Source of the DNA: Variovorax sp. OAS795
Lineage (GTDB): Bacteria; Pseudomonadota; Gammaproteobacteria; Burkholderiales; Burkholderiaceae_C
Assembly: GCF_040546685.1 (NCBI RefSeq)
Contig: NZ_JBEPOH010000001.1
Span: 4,402,001 to 4,466,000, forward strand
DNA: 64,000 bases
Direction: 5' to 3'
A program made the translations under genes and the position numbers. Under the pieces are notes generated by a model. That model was given only the letters and a program-made list of their open reading frames with translations. It made no database searches and was not told the DNA's origin. Shown here piece after piece: positions 56,952-64,000 of this stretch (position 1 is the first letter of the stretch; each line of letters starts with the position of its first letter).

Positions 56952-58094
56952 ATGCACACACCCACGCACCTCGCGGCGCTCGGCACGCCGGCGGCCCTCA
57001 TCGACCTGCCGCGCATGCAGCGCAACATCGACCGCATGCAGGCGCGCATGGACGCGCTCGGCAAGCGTTTTCGCCCGCATGTGAAGACCACCAAGTGCAC
57101 GCCGGTCGTGCGTGCGCAGCTCGCTGCCGGCGCACAGGGCATCACCGTTTCCACGCTCAAGGAGGCCGAGCAGTTCTTTGCCGACGGGATCACCGACATC
57201 CTCTATGCCGTCGGGATGGCGCAGCACCGATTGGCGCAGGCACTTGCCCTGCGGCGCAAGGGCTGCGACCTCAAGATCATCACAGACAGCGCGGCCTCCG
57301 CCGCGGCCATCAGCGCGTTCGGACGCGCGCAGGGCGAGCCGTTCGAGGTATGGATCGAGATCGACACCGACGGCCACCGCTCCGGCATCAAGCCCGGCGA
57401 AGCGGCGCTGCTCGAGGTGGGGCGCATCCTGCATGCGGGCGGCATGGTGCTGGGCGGGGTTCTCACGCATGCGGGCTCCAGCTATGACCTCGACACGCAC
57501 GAGGCGCTGGCCGCGCTGGCCGAGCAGGAACGCGCGGGCTGCGTGCAGGCCGCCGAGCGGCTGCGCGCGGCCGGCCTGCCCTGCCCCGTGGTCAGCGTCG
57601 GCTCCACGCCCACGGCGCTGTCGGCAGAACAACTGGACGGCGTGACCGAAGTGCGCGCCGGCGTCTACGTGCTGTTCGACCTGGTGATGAAGAACGTCGG
57701 CGTCTGCGAGCCGCAGGACATCGCGCTCAGCGTGCTGACCACCGTCATCGGCCACCAGCCCGACAAGGGTTGGGCCATCGTCGATGCGGGCTGGATGGCG
57801 ATGAGCCGCGACCGCGGCACACAGAAACAGAAGCGCGACCACGGCTATGGGCAGGTCTGCAGCGTCGACGGAACGGTGCTCGAGGGCTACCTGCTCAGCG
57901 GCGCCAACCAGGAGCACGGCATCCTCTCGCGCGAGGGCGCGCCCGACCCCGACATCGAAGCGCGCTTTCCCATCGGCACGCAGCTTCGCATCCTGCCCAA
58001 CCATGCCTGCGCCACAGGCGCGCAGTTTCCCGGATATCACGCACTGGCGCCGGACGGAACACTGGAAACCTGGAGCCGGCTGCACGGCTGGTAG
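56952..58094 (+). CDS. Fold-type III PLP enzyme, D-threonine aldolase/D-serine dehydratase (DSD1) family
   Basis: A 380-residue enzyme with the alanine-racemase-like barrel. The PLP lysine is Lys45 in FRPHVKTTKCTP; later landmarks are EIDTDGHRSGIKPGE, GGVLTHAGSSYD, VSVGSTPTA, EVRAGVYVLFD and the C-terminal metal-binding LPNHACATGAQF. Family members cleave or dehydrate D-hydroxy amino acids with a divalent metal. Which activity applies here cannot be told from the motifs alone. It is followed after 8 bases by a RidA protein, which removes the reactive enamine/imine products of PLP dehydratases, so a dehydratase role is the better guess. Confidence 0.9.
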   Translation: MHTPTHLAALGTPAALIDLPRMQRNIDRMQARMDALGKRFRPHVKTTKCTPVVRAQLAAGAQGITVSTLKEAEQFFADGITDILYAVGMAQHRLAQALALRRKGCDLKIITDSAASAAAISAFGRAQGEPFEVWIEIDTDGHRSGIKPGEAALLEVGRILHAGGMVLGGVLTHAGSSYDLDTHEALAALAEQERAGCVQAAERLRAAGLPCPVVSVGSTPTALSAEQLDGVTEVRAGVYVLFDLVMKNVGVCEPQDIALSVLTTVIGHQPDKGWAIVDAGWMAMSRDRGTQKQKRDHGYGQVCSVDGTVLEGYLLSGANQEHGILSREGAPDPDIEARFPIGTQLRILPNHACATGAQFPGYHALAPDGTLETWSRLHGW

Positions 58095-58102
58095 GCAACA
58101 CC

Positions 58103-58510
58103 ATGAGCACCAAGAACACCACCGACATCCAACCCGTCGCACCAGCCGGTCTTGCGGCACCGGGCGGCCACTACAGCCACGCCACGGTGGCCAATGGCTT
58201 CGTCTTCGTGTCGGGGCAGCTGCCCATCGCGCCCGACGGCACGCGCCTCGCCAAGGCCTCCTTCGAACAGCAGGCGCAGCAGGTGCTCGAGAATGTGGCG
58301 GCCGCCCTGGCTGCGGCCGGAAGCGGGATCGATCGCCTGGTGCAGGTGCGCGTCTATCTCGATGACATCGAGAACTGGCCGGCCTTCAACACTCTCTATG
58401 CTGAATGGGCCGGCGATGCGCGGCCCTCCCGCGCCATCGTGCCGACGGGACCGCTGCACTTCGGCTTCAAGGTGGAAGTCGAAGTGGTCGCCCTCGCCGG
58501 CAGCCGCTGA
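58103..58510 (+). CDS. RidA family enamine/imine deaminase
   Basis: A 135-residue protein of the YjgF/YER057c/UK114 family. It has the family landmarks YSHATVANGFVFVSGQLPI, ENVAAALAAAGSGIDRLVQVRVYLDDI and the late ARPSRAIVPTGPLHFGFKVEVEVVAL; the conserved Arg that binds the substrate carboxylate is present in RPSRAIV. RidA hydrolyses 2-aminoacrylate-type intermediates to ketoacids and protects PLP enzymes from damage. It is the second gene after the DSD1-type enzyme, which fits that role. Confidence 0.93.
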   Translation: MSTKNTTDIQPVAPAGLAAPGGHYSHATVANGFVFVSGQLPIAPDGTRLAKASFEQQAQQVLENVAAALAAAGSGIDRLVQVRVYLDDIENWPAFNTLYAEWAGDARPSRAIVPTGPLHFGFKVEVEVVALAGSR

Positions 58511-58534
58511 AGGCGGCGCAGCGAAGGCGCGCAA

Positions 58535-58777
58535 TCAGCGCTTGATGAGCCGCACGATGAACAGCAGCACCACCGCACCCACGGTGGCAACGAGCAGGCT
58601 GCCGACAAGTCCGCTGCCTTGGGCGATGCCCAGTGTGGTGAACATGAAGCCGCCGAAGAAGGCCCCGACCACGCCGACGACAAGATCGCCGATGAGGCCG
58701 AAGCCGCCGCCCCTGACGAGCATGCCGGCGAGCCAGCCAGCCACCAGGCCCACGACGAGAAACCAAAGCAAATTCAT
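58535..58777 (-). CDS. GlsB/YeaQ/YmgE family small membrane protein
   Basis: An 80-residue inner-membrane protein with three Gly-rich transmembrane segments (LLWFLVVGLVAGWLAGMLV, LIGDLVVGVVGAFFGGFMF, LVGSLLVATVGAVVLLFIVRLI) and the family motif GLIGDLVVGVVGAFFGG. Members are linked to stress and acid tolerance (transglycosylase-associated protein), but no enzymatic activity is established. Its ATG at 58777 is followed by a normal stop; it stands alone between RidA and the L,D-transpeptidase. Confidence 0.92.
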   Translation of the reverse strand: MNLLWFLVVGLVAGWLAGMLVRGGGFGLIGDLVVGVVGAFFGGFMFTTLGIAQGSGLVGSLLVATVGAVVLLFIVRLIKR

Positions 58778-58929
58778 TTTTCTACTCCCTTGTTGAGGCC
58801 GAGTTGGCCGTGAGCGGCGAGCCTAGCAGCCACGAACGCGCGAAAGATCGGTGCCGCATCGAGCCCGTGATTTTTTGCTGCGTGAGGAGGATATTTTTTG
58901 CAGCTCGTCCCGGTGCCGCATCGCCCTTC

Positions 58930-59559
58930 TCAATGCGGCAGGAACTTGAAGTAGTCGCGCGGCGGCCTCGTCTCAGGCAGCACGTAGATGACGCCGGGCG
59001 CCCTGCCGAACAAGGGCTTGACATGCGCGTCGTAGAACTTCGCGGGAACATTGATGCATCCGTAGGAGATGCGGTGATCCTCGGCCAGCGTGGAAGCAAG
59101 CCGCTCGAGCCGGCGCTCGTTCTTGTTGCCGGTCCGGACCCGATGCATCGACACGGCCGCCTCGTAGTCGATCCAGACGATGTCTTCGCCCTGCAGGTTG
59201 ACGCCGGGCTCCGAGATGAAACGCCCCGCGGGCGTGGTCCGCTCTTCGGGCCGGATGGCGGACATCTTCCGTTCGCCGATGCCAGGCACCGAGTCGTCAC
59301 CGCGCGCAAGCCCCAGCAGCACCGGCGACGCGCCCTTGAGGCCGCCGTCCGCGCCATAGATGAACACGCGTGCGCCCTTCTTGTCGACGATGGCGAAGGG
59401 CAGGCCTTGGCTGTCGCGCGTGGCCAGGGCTGCCTGCGCGAGTTGCCGGACGTCGGGCGGTTCCGTCTCGGCGCTTCGCGCGGGTTCGGCCGCGGCCGCT
59501 GGTTGCAGGAGCGTTGCAAGGCCGACGAGGGCCAGCGTGAGGAAGCGTGAGATGTGCAT
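58930..59559 (-). CDS. L,D-transpeptidase family (YkuD-like) exported protein
   Basis: A 209-residue protein with a signal peptide (FLTLALVGLATLLQPAAAAEP) and a YkuD-type catalytic domain. The active-site signature is HRISYGCINVPAKFYD, with the catalytic Cys in YGC; the usual HGC is varied to YGC. In cell-wall L,D-transpeptidases this Cys forms 3-3 cross-links or attaches lipoproteins to peptidoglycan; the substrate here is unknown. The start ATG at 59559 directly abuts the seven-T tail of a terminator hairpin, leaving no room for a ribosome-binding site, so expression may depend on read-through or be leaderless. Confidence 0.85.
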   Translation of the reverse strand: MHISRFLTLALVGLATLLQPAAAAEPARSAETEPPDVRQLAQAALATRDSQGLPFAIVDKKGARVFIYGADGGLKGASPVLLGLARGDDSVPGIGERKMSAIRPEERTTPAGRFISEPGVNLQGEDIVWIDYEAAVSMHRVRTGNKNERRLERLASTLAEDHRISYGCINVPAKFYDAHVKPLFGRAPGVIYVLPETRPPRDYFKFLPH

Positions 59560-59588
59560 AAAAAAAGGCCGCTGGAGGGGCAGCGGCC
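59560..59588 (-). terminator. Rho-independent terminator between the small exported protein and the L,D-transpeptidase genes
   Basis: On the minus strand GGCCGCTG pairs with CAGCGGCC around a CCCCTC loop and is followed by seven T that run directly into the ATG of the L,D-transpeptidase gene. It would end the transcript of the small exported protein gene upstream. Confidence 0.9.
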
Positions 59589-59609
59589 GGGTGTGGAAGC
59601 GAGCGAGGA

Positions 59610-59927
59610 TCAGCCGCGGTCGGCGCGGGCACGGCGCATGACCGGCCGATGCTTGTGAGCGGGCGCATAAGCGGCCGAGCGAACCGGCGCACTCACGTAA
59701 GGCTCCTGGGCCCTCGTGGGAGGCGTTGCGGATTGCATCGTCGTGCCGGTCTCGCCCATCGGGCCACCGGTCTGGTTCTGCTGGCCCGCCGGCATTTGCG
59801 CGTTGCCCGAAACGGAAGGCATGTCTGCCTTCTTTCCCGGTGCAACACCTTGCGCGATGGCAGGTGCAATGGCAAAGGCCATGGCGGTGGCCACCAGGAT
59901 GCGGCACATCGAACTCTGAATCTTCAT
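59610..59927 (-). CDS. Small exported protein of unknown function
   Basis: A 105-residue protein with a strong ribosome-binding site (AAGGAG) before its ATG and a clear signal peptide (ILVATAMAFAIAPAIAQG). The mature part is Gly/Pro/Gln-rich with no predicted fold (GKKADMPSVSGNAQMPAGQQ, GGPMGETGTTMQSATPP) and ends in a basic His/Arg tail (KHRPVMRRARADRG). I do not recognise the family. It ends with a terminator just before the L,D-transpeptidase gene. Confidence 0.75.
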   Translation of the reverse strand: MKIQSSMCRILVATAMAFAIAPAIAQGVAPGKKADMPSVSGNAQMPAGQQNQTGGPMGETGTTMQSATPPTRAQEPYVSAPVRSAAYAPAHKHRPVMRRARADRG

Positions 59928-60177
59928 GGGATCTCCTTGGGTTTCGAATCGACTGCGTCCACCGGGAGATTCCGATGCCAACGCAGTCCAGCCGAGAACG
60001 CCCAAGGGTAAGCAGGCGCGCGACAAGGCACGCGCTTGCAAGTTCCACGGATGTGACTTTTGGCGCGCTTCAACGCGCTGTCTGCGCAGCCGAGCCGCGG
60101 CGCGAGCGCCGCGCCGTCGCCAGACGGTGAATGAATTGTTAAACGCCTTCTTTCGTCCGCCGCGGCGATGCGAAGCC

Positions 60178-61656
60178 CTACTTCTGGATGTCTCCGAGGC
60201 AGAGGTACTTGATCTCGACGTAGTCGTCCATGCCATGGTGCGAACCCTCGCGCCCGAGGCCCGACTGCTTCACGCCGCCGAAGGGCACATGCTCGGTGGC
60301 GATCACGCCGGCGTTGATGCCGACCATGCCGTACTCCAGCGCCTCGGCCACGCGAAAGATGCGGCCCACGTCGCGGGTGTAGAAGTAGCTCGCCAGCCCG
60401 AACTCGGTGTTGTTGGCCGCATCGATGGCCTCCTGCTCGGTCTTGAAGCGGAACACGGGTGCGAAGGGACCGAAGGTTTCTTCGCGCGCGCAGAGCATGT
60501 CGGGCGTGGCCTCGGCGATCACGGTGGGCTCGAAGAACTGGCCGCTGATCTTGCGCCCGCCGGCCAGCACCTTGCCGCCCTTGGCCACGGCATCGTCGAC
60601 GTGGCGCTGCACCTTGTCGATGGCCGCGTCCTCGATCAGCGGGCCCTGCATCACGCCTTCGTCGAAGCCGTTGCCGACCTTGAGCGCCCTGACCTTGGCC
60701 GAGAATTTCTCGACGAAGCTGTCGTAGATGCCGTCCTGCACATAGAGCCTGTTCGCGCACACGCAGGTCTGGCCGGCGTTGCGGTATTTGCTGGCCATGG
60801 CGCCCTCGACCGCCGACTCGACATCGGCATCGTCGAACACCAGGAACGGCGCGTTGCCGCCGAGCTCGAGCGACAGCTTCTTGACTGTCGGCGCGCACTG
60901 GCTCATCAGGATGCGGCCCACCTCGGTCGAGCCCGTGAAGCTCAGGTGGCGCACGATGTCGCTCTCGCAGAGTTCCTTGCCGACCGCGATGCTGTTCTGG
61001 CTGTCGGCCGTGAGCACGTTGAGCACGCCGGGCGGAATGCCTGCGCGCACCGCGAGCTCGGCGGCGGCCAGCGCCGTGAGCGGCGTGAGTTCGGCCGGCT
61101 TGATGACCACGGTGCACCCTGCCGCGAGCGCCGGCGCCACCTTGCGCGTGATCATCGCGAGCGGAAAATTCCACGGCGTGATGGCCGCGCACACGCCGAT
61201 GGCCTGCTTCATCACCAGCAGGCGCCGGTTGTTGTCGAACTGCGGCAGCACCTCGCCGTTGACGCGCTTGGCCTCTTCGGCAAACCACTCGATGAAGCTC
61301 GCGCCGTAGGCAACCTCGCCCTTGGCCTCGGCAAAGGGCTTGCCCTGCTCGGCGGTCATCAGGCGGCCCAGGTCCTCGGTGTTGGCGATCAAGAGGTCGA
61401 ACCACTTGCGCAGCACGATGCTGCGCTCCTTGCCGGTCTTGCCGCGCCATGCCGCAAGCGCCTTGTGGGCAGCGGCTATCGCCGCGGCCGCGTCCGCGCG
61501 CGAGAGGTTGGCCACGTCGGCGAGCTTCTGGCCGGTGGCGGGGTCGTTCACGTCGAAGCGGCTCGCGCCTTCGACCCATTCGCCGGCGATCAGCGCATCG
61601 GTCTTCAGAAGGGTCGGGTCGTTGAGCAATGCGAGGGGGGATGTCTTCGTATTCAT
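60178..61656 (-). CDS. gabD: NADP-type succinate-semialdehyde dehydrogenase
   Basis: A 492-residue aldehyde dehydrogenase that oxidises succinate semialdehyde to succinate, the last step of GABA degradation. Motifs: ITPWNFPLAMITRKVAPALAAGC (cofactor fold), FTGSTEVGRILM, the general-base Glu in KLSLELGGNAP, and the nucleophile in NAGQTCVCANR, which shows a second Cys two residues away as in GabD. The C-terminal PFGGVKQSGLGREGSHHGMDDYVEIKY is diagnostic for GabD. It is the last gene of a run beginning with the polyamine-type ABC permeases and agmatinase, so agmatine or putrescine is probably converted through GABA to succinate. Confidence 0.95.
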   Translation of the reverse strand: MNTKTSPLALLNDPTLLKTDALIAGEWVEGASRFDVNDPATGQKLADVANLSRADAAAAIAAAHKALAAWRGKTGKERSIVLRKWFDLLIANTEDLGRLMTAEQGKPFAEAKGEVAYGASFIEWFAEEAKRVNGEVLPQFDNNRRLLVMKQAIGVCAAITPWNFPLAMITRKVAPALAAGCTVVIKPAELTPLTALAAAELAVRAGIPPGVLNVLTADSQNSIAVGKELCESDIVRHLSFTGSTEVGRILMSQCAPTVKKLSLELGGNAPFLVFDDADVESAVEGAMASKYRNAGQTCVCANRLYVQDGIYDSFVEKFSAKVRALKVGNGFDEGVMQGPLIEDAAIDKVQRHVDDAVAKGGKVLAGGRKISGQFFEPTVIAEATPDMLCAREETFGPFAPVFRFKTEQEAIDAANNTEFGLASYFYTRDVGRIFRVAEALEYGMVGINAGVIATEHVPFGGVKQSGLGREGSHHGMDDYVEIKYLCLGDIQK

Positions 61657-61711
61657 GATTTTTCTGTCGTCTTCGTGGAAATATCGGACTGGCCGGGGCC
61701 AGCCACACGCA

Positions 61712-62668
61712 TCAGCGGTAGGACACGCCGGGCAGCACGCAAAGCATCTCGTACAGAAGATTGGCCCCCAACAGTGCGGTGTTCCCGCTGGTGTCGTAGG
61801 GCGGACTCACCTCCACCAGGTCGGCGCCCACCACGTTCAGGCCGCGGCAGCCGCGCACGATCTCCAGCGCCTGCGGCACCGTGAGGCCGCCGATCTCGGG
61901 CGTGCCCGTGCCGCCGGCAAACGAAGGGTCGATGCCGTCGATGTCGAAGCTGATGTAGACCGGATGTGCCGGCCCGATGCGCTCGCGCACCTGCGCCATC
62001 AGCGGCGCCAGCGACTGGTACCAGACCTCGTGCGCCTGCACCACGGTGAAGCCTTGCGCGCGCGGCCAGTCGAAATCGTCGGCCGCATAGCCGGTGCCGC
62101 GCAGGCCGATCTGCCAGACCTTGTCGCATGCCAGCAAGCCTTCTTCGACCGCGCGGCGGAACGGCGTGCCGTGCGCGATGCGCTCGCCGAACATGTCATC
62201 GTTCACGTCCGCATGCGCATCGACGTGCACCAGCGCCACCGGGCCGTGCTTGCGCGCCAGTGCCCGCAGGATGGGCAGCGCGATGGTGTGGTCGCCGCCG
62301 AGGGTGAGCGGCGCGCAGCCGGCGGCCAGCACGGTGTCGTAGAAGGCCGAGATGATCTCGACGGACTTCTCGAGCGAATAGGTGTTGATCGGCACGTCGC
62401 CGAGGTCGGCCACGTTCAGCCGGTCGAACGGCGCGGCGCCGGTGGCCATGTTGTAGGGCCGCAGCAGGGCCGACTCGGCGCGGATCTGCCTGGGCCCGAA
62501 ACGCGCGCCCGGCCGGTTGGAGGTGCCGATGTCCAGCGGCACGCCGATGAAGGCCGCGTCCAGGCCCTCGGCCGACGTTGCAGCGGGCAGCCGCATCATC
62601 GTGCCGGGCCCGGCAAATCGCGGCATGGTGTTGCCGCCGAGCGGCTGGTTCGGTGTGGCAGCAGGCAT
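61712..62668 (-). CDS. speB: Agmatinase
   Basis: A 318-residue ureohydrolase that splits agmatine to putrescine and urea. The two-manganese site is formed by the conserved clusters GGDHTIALP, HVDAHADVND and SFDIDGIDPSFAGGTGTPE. Length and the N-terminal PRFAGPGTMMRLP match agmatinase/guanidinobutyrase-type enzymes, and a related guanidino substrate (for example 4-guanidinobutyrate) is possible, since guanidinobutyrate hydrolysis would yield GABA directly. It is flanked by PotC-like permease (11 bases upstream) and gabD (55 bases downstream). Confidence 0.9.
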   Translation of the reverse strand: MPAATPNQPLGGNTMPRFAGPGTMMRLPAATSAEGLDAAFIGVPLDIGTSNRPGARFGPRQIRAESALLRPYNMATGAAPFDRLNVADLGDVPINTYSLEKSVEIISAFYDTVLAAGCAPLTLGGDHTIALPILRALARKHGPVALVHVDAHADVNDDMFGERIAHGTPFRRAVEEGLLACDKVWQIGLRGTGYAADDFDWPRAQGFTVVQAHEVWYQSLAPLMAQVRERIGPAHPVYISFDIDGIDPSFAGGTGTPEIGGLTVPQALEIVRGCRGLNVVGADLVEVSPPYDTSGNTALLGANLLYEMLCVLPGVSYR

Positions 62669-62679
62669 GGTGCGGGGGT

Positions 62680-63498
62680 TCAGCGGCGCCGGCCGCGCAG
62701 CCATTCGAGCGCGAGCAGCAGCGTGGTGGTGAAGATGATGAGCAGGGTCGCCACGGCGGCGATCGTCGGCGAGATGTTCTCGCGGATGCCGGTGAACATC
62801 TGGCGCGGCAGCGTGACCTGGTCGGGCCCCGCGAGGAACAGCGTGACCACCACTTCGTCGAACGAAGTGGCAAACGCGAACAGCGCACCCGAGATCACGC
62901 CCGGCGCAATCACCGGCAGCGTGATGCGCATGAAGGTCCTGAACGGCGTCTCGCCCAAGCTCAGCGAGGCGCGCACCAGGTTGTGGTTGAAGCCCGCCAG
63001 CGTGGCCAGCACGGTGGTCAGCACGAAAGGCGCGCCCAGCGCCGCATGCACCACGATCAAGCCGAAGTAGGTGTCGGCCAGGCCGATGGGTGCGAAGTAG
63101 AGGTAAGTGGCAACGCCCACCACCACGATCGGCACCACCATCGGCGAGATCAGCACGCTCATGAGCAGGCCCTTGAAGGCGAAGCTCGTGCGCGACAGGC
63201 CGACCGCCGCGAGCGTGCCCAGCACCGTGGCCAGCACCGTTGCGGCGGGCGCCACGATGAAGCTGTTGCGCGCCGCGCGTGCCCACTCGGGCGATTCGAA
63301 CAGGTTGCGATACCACTTGAGCGACCAGCCCGGGATCGGGTACGCCAGGAACGAACTGTCCGAGAAGGACAGCGGAATCACCACGAGGATGGGCGCCAGC
63401 AGGAACGCCAGCACCGCGACACAGCCGGCGCGCACCAGCCACCAGCCGAGCTTGTCGGCGAAGGTGGCATAGGCCGGGAATTGAGGAAGCTTCAGCAT
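62680..63498 (-). CDS. ABC transporter permease, PotC-like (polyamine-type)
   Basis: A 272-residue inner-membrane permease with six transmembrane segments and the cytoplasmic coupling loop motif (ASLSLGETPFRTFMRITLPVIAPG, about residues 170-195) typical of the binding-protein-dependent transport family. The opening FLLAPILVVIPLSFSDSSFLAYP with the PIPGWSLKWYRNLFES segment is that of PotC/PotI-type permeases for spermidine or putrescine. Genomic context with agmatinase and gabD favours a polyamine or guanidino compound as substrate. The partner permease is 22 bases upstream. Confidence 0.9.
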   Translation of the reverse strand: MLKLPQFPAYATFADKLGWWLVRAGCVAVLAFLLAPILVVIPLSFSDSSFLAYPIPGWSLKWYRNLFESPEWARAARNSFIVAPAATVLATVLGTLAAVGLSRTSFAFKGLLMSVLISPMVVPIVVVGVATYLYFAPIGLADTYFGLIVVHAALGAPFVLTTVLATLAGFNHNLVRASLSLGETPFRTFMRITLPVIAPGVISGALFAFATSFDEVVVTLFLAGPDQVTLPRQMFTGIRENISPTIAAVATLLIIFTTTLLLALEWLRGRRR

Positions 63499-63520
63499 GC
63501 TTTTTCGTCCTTCGTGCCGC

Positions 63521-64000
63521 TCAGCCGAGGCTCAGCTCGGCCTTGCCGATGCGGCGGTACACGGCATACAGCAACAGCGTGGCGACGAGCAGCACGGCGC
63601 CCAGCGCACAGGCCATGCCCCAGTTGATCTCGACGTTGGTGTAGCGCGCGATGTAGTAGCTCAGCATCTGGTCGTCCGCACCGCCGAGCAATGCTGGCGT
63701 CACGTAGTAGCCGATGGCCAGGATGAACACCAAGAGCGCGCCGGCGCCGATGCCCGGATAGGTCTGGGGTACGTACACGCGGAAGAAGGCCGCCAGTGGC
63801 GAGCTGCCGAGCGAGACAGCCGCGCGCAGGTAGGTGGGGGGCACGCTCTTCATCACGCTGTACAGCGGCAGGATCATGAACGGCAGCAGGATGTGCACCA
63901 TCGCGATGATCACGCCGGTGCGGTTGAACAGCAGCGCCAGCGGATGGTCGATGAGGCCGATGCCCATGAGCCCGCGGTTGACCAGCCCCTCGGACTGCAG
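63521..64000 (-). CDS. ABC transporter permease, PotB-like, truncated at the window edge
   Basis: The C-terminal about 160 residues of a polyamine-type permease: the frame continues upstream of the internal ATG at 63967 to the right edge ([11 protein letters not shown]...), so the gene begins outside the window. It has four membrane segments and the coupling motif [23 protein letters not shown]. The [35 protein letters not shown] start of the visible part is characteristic of PotB/PotH. With the PotC-like gene it forms the permease pair; ATPase and binding protein must be further right. Confidence 0.88.
   Translation of the reverse strand: MQSEGLVNRGLMGIGLIDHPLALLFNRTGVIIAMVHILLPFMILPLYSVMKSVPPTYLRAAVSLGSSPLAAFFRVYVPQTYPGIGAGALLVFILAIGYYVTPALLGGADDQMLSYYIARYTNVEINWGMACALGAVLLVATLLLYAVYRRIGKAELSLG

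Overview
The window looks like chromosomal DNA of a betaproteobacterium close to Variovorax (Comamonadaceae). It is very GC-rich throughout, gene content is dense, and it carries a Pcm / rhodanese / TolC / WaaA neighbourhood and a hybrid NRPS-PKS lipopeptide siderophore locus of the kind known from Variovorax. The taxonomic call is an inference from gene content and protein flavour; no rRNA or tRNA gene was seen.

Layout. 1-17.6 kb is mostly housekeeping and accessory metabolism: a small exported protein, an AEC carrier, a TonB-dependent receptor with a His-rich exported partner, msrA, a TetR regulator with its own palindromic operator, Pcm, rhodanese, TolC, WaaA and a phosphohexomutase, an alkylation-repair operon (Ada/AlkA fusion, Ogt, EamA exporter), a DUF1345 membrane protein, an outer-membrane barrel, a PhnD-like binding protein and a GST. 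17.7-55.1 kb is one siderophore island. It is bounded at both ends by a Fur box followed by an ECF sigma factor and a tiny protein that resembles only the cytoplasmic N-terminus of FecR. Between them lie an exporter, a FhuF-type reductase, hydroxyornithine formyl- and acetyltransferases, an ornithine N5-monooxygenase and a TonB-dependent receptor; on the opposite strand is a tightly overlapping operon of MbtH, thioesterase, PPTase, FAAL-NRPS, PKS and three more NRPSs. 55.2-64 kb holds a ParB-like protein, a SYLF lipoprotein, a D-amino-acid lyase-type PLP enzyme, RidA, a GlsB-type membrane protein, an L,D-transpeptidase, and a putrescine/agmatine/GABA operon (PotBC-like permeases, agmatinase, GabD).

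How the siderophore genes fit together (inference from domain order and specificity residues read by eye). The FAAL loads a fatty acid; module 1 adds residue X (pocket DVWNLGLIH); the KS-AT-KR-ACP module adds a malonate-derived beta-hydroxy ketide; then Ser (DVWHVSLID), an epimerised residue with pocket DGEGSGGVT, Thr (DFWNIGMVH) and a second X follow before thioesterase release. Ornithine N-hydroxylation plus formylation and/or acetylation would supply hydroxamate iron ligands. No aspartate-type pocket and no aspartyl beta-hydroxylase were seen, which separates this locus from the beta-hydroxyaspartate lipopeptide siderophores.

Two assembly-sensitive points deserve attention: the PKS is split by a frameshift near 44.50 kb and waaA by another near 9.51 kb, both inside CG-repeat runs. 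The A domains of the first and last NRPS modules are nearly identical at the DNA level over about 1.34 kb, which looks like a recent A-domain duplication or gene conversion.
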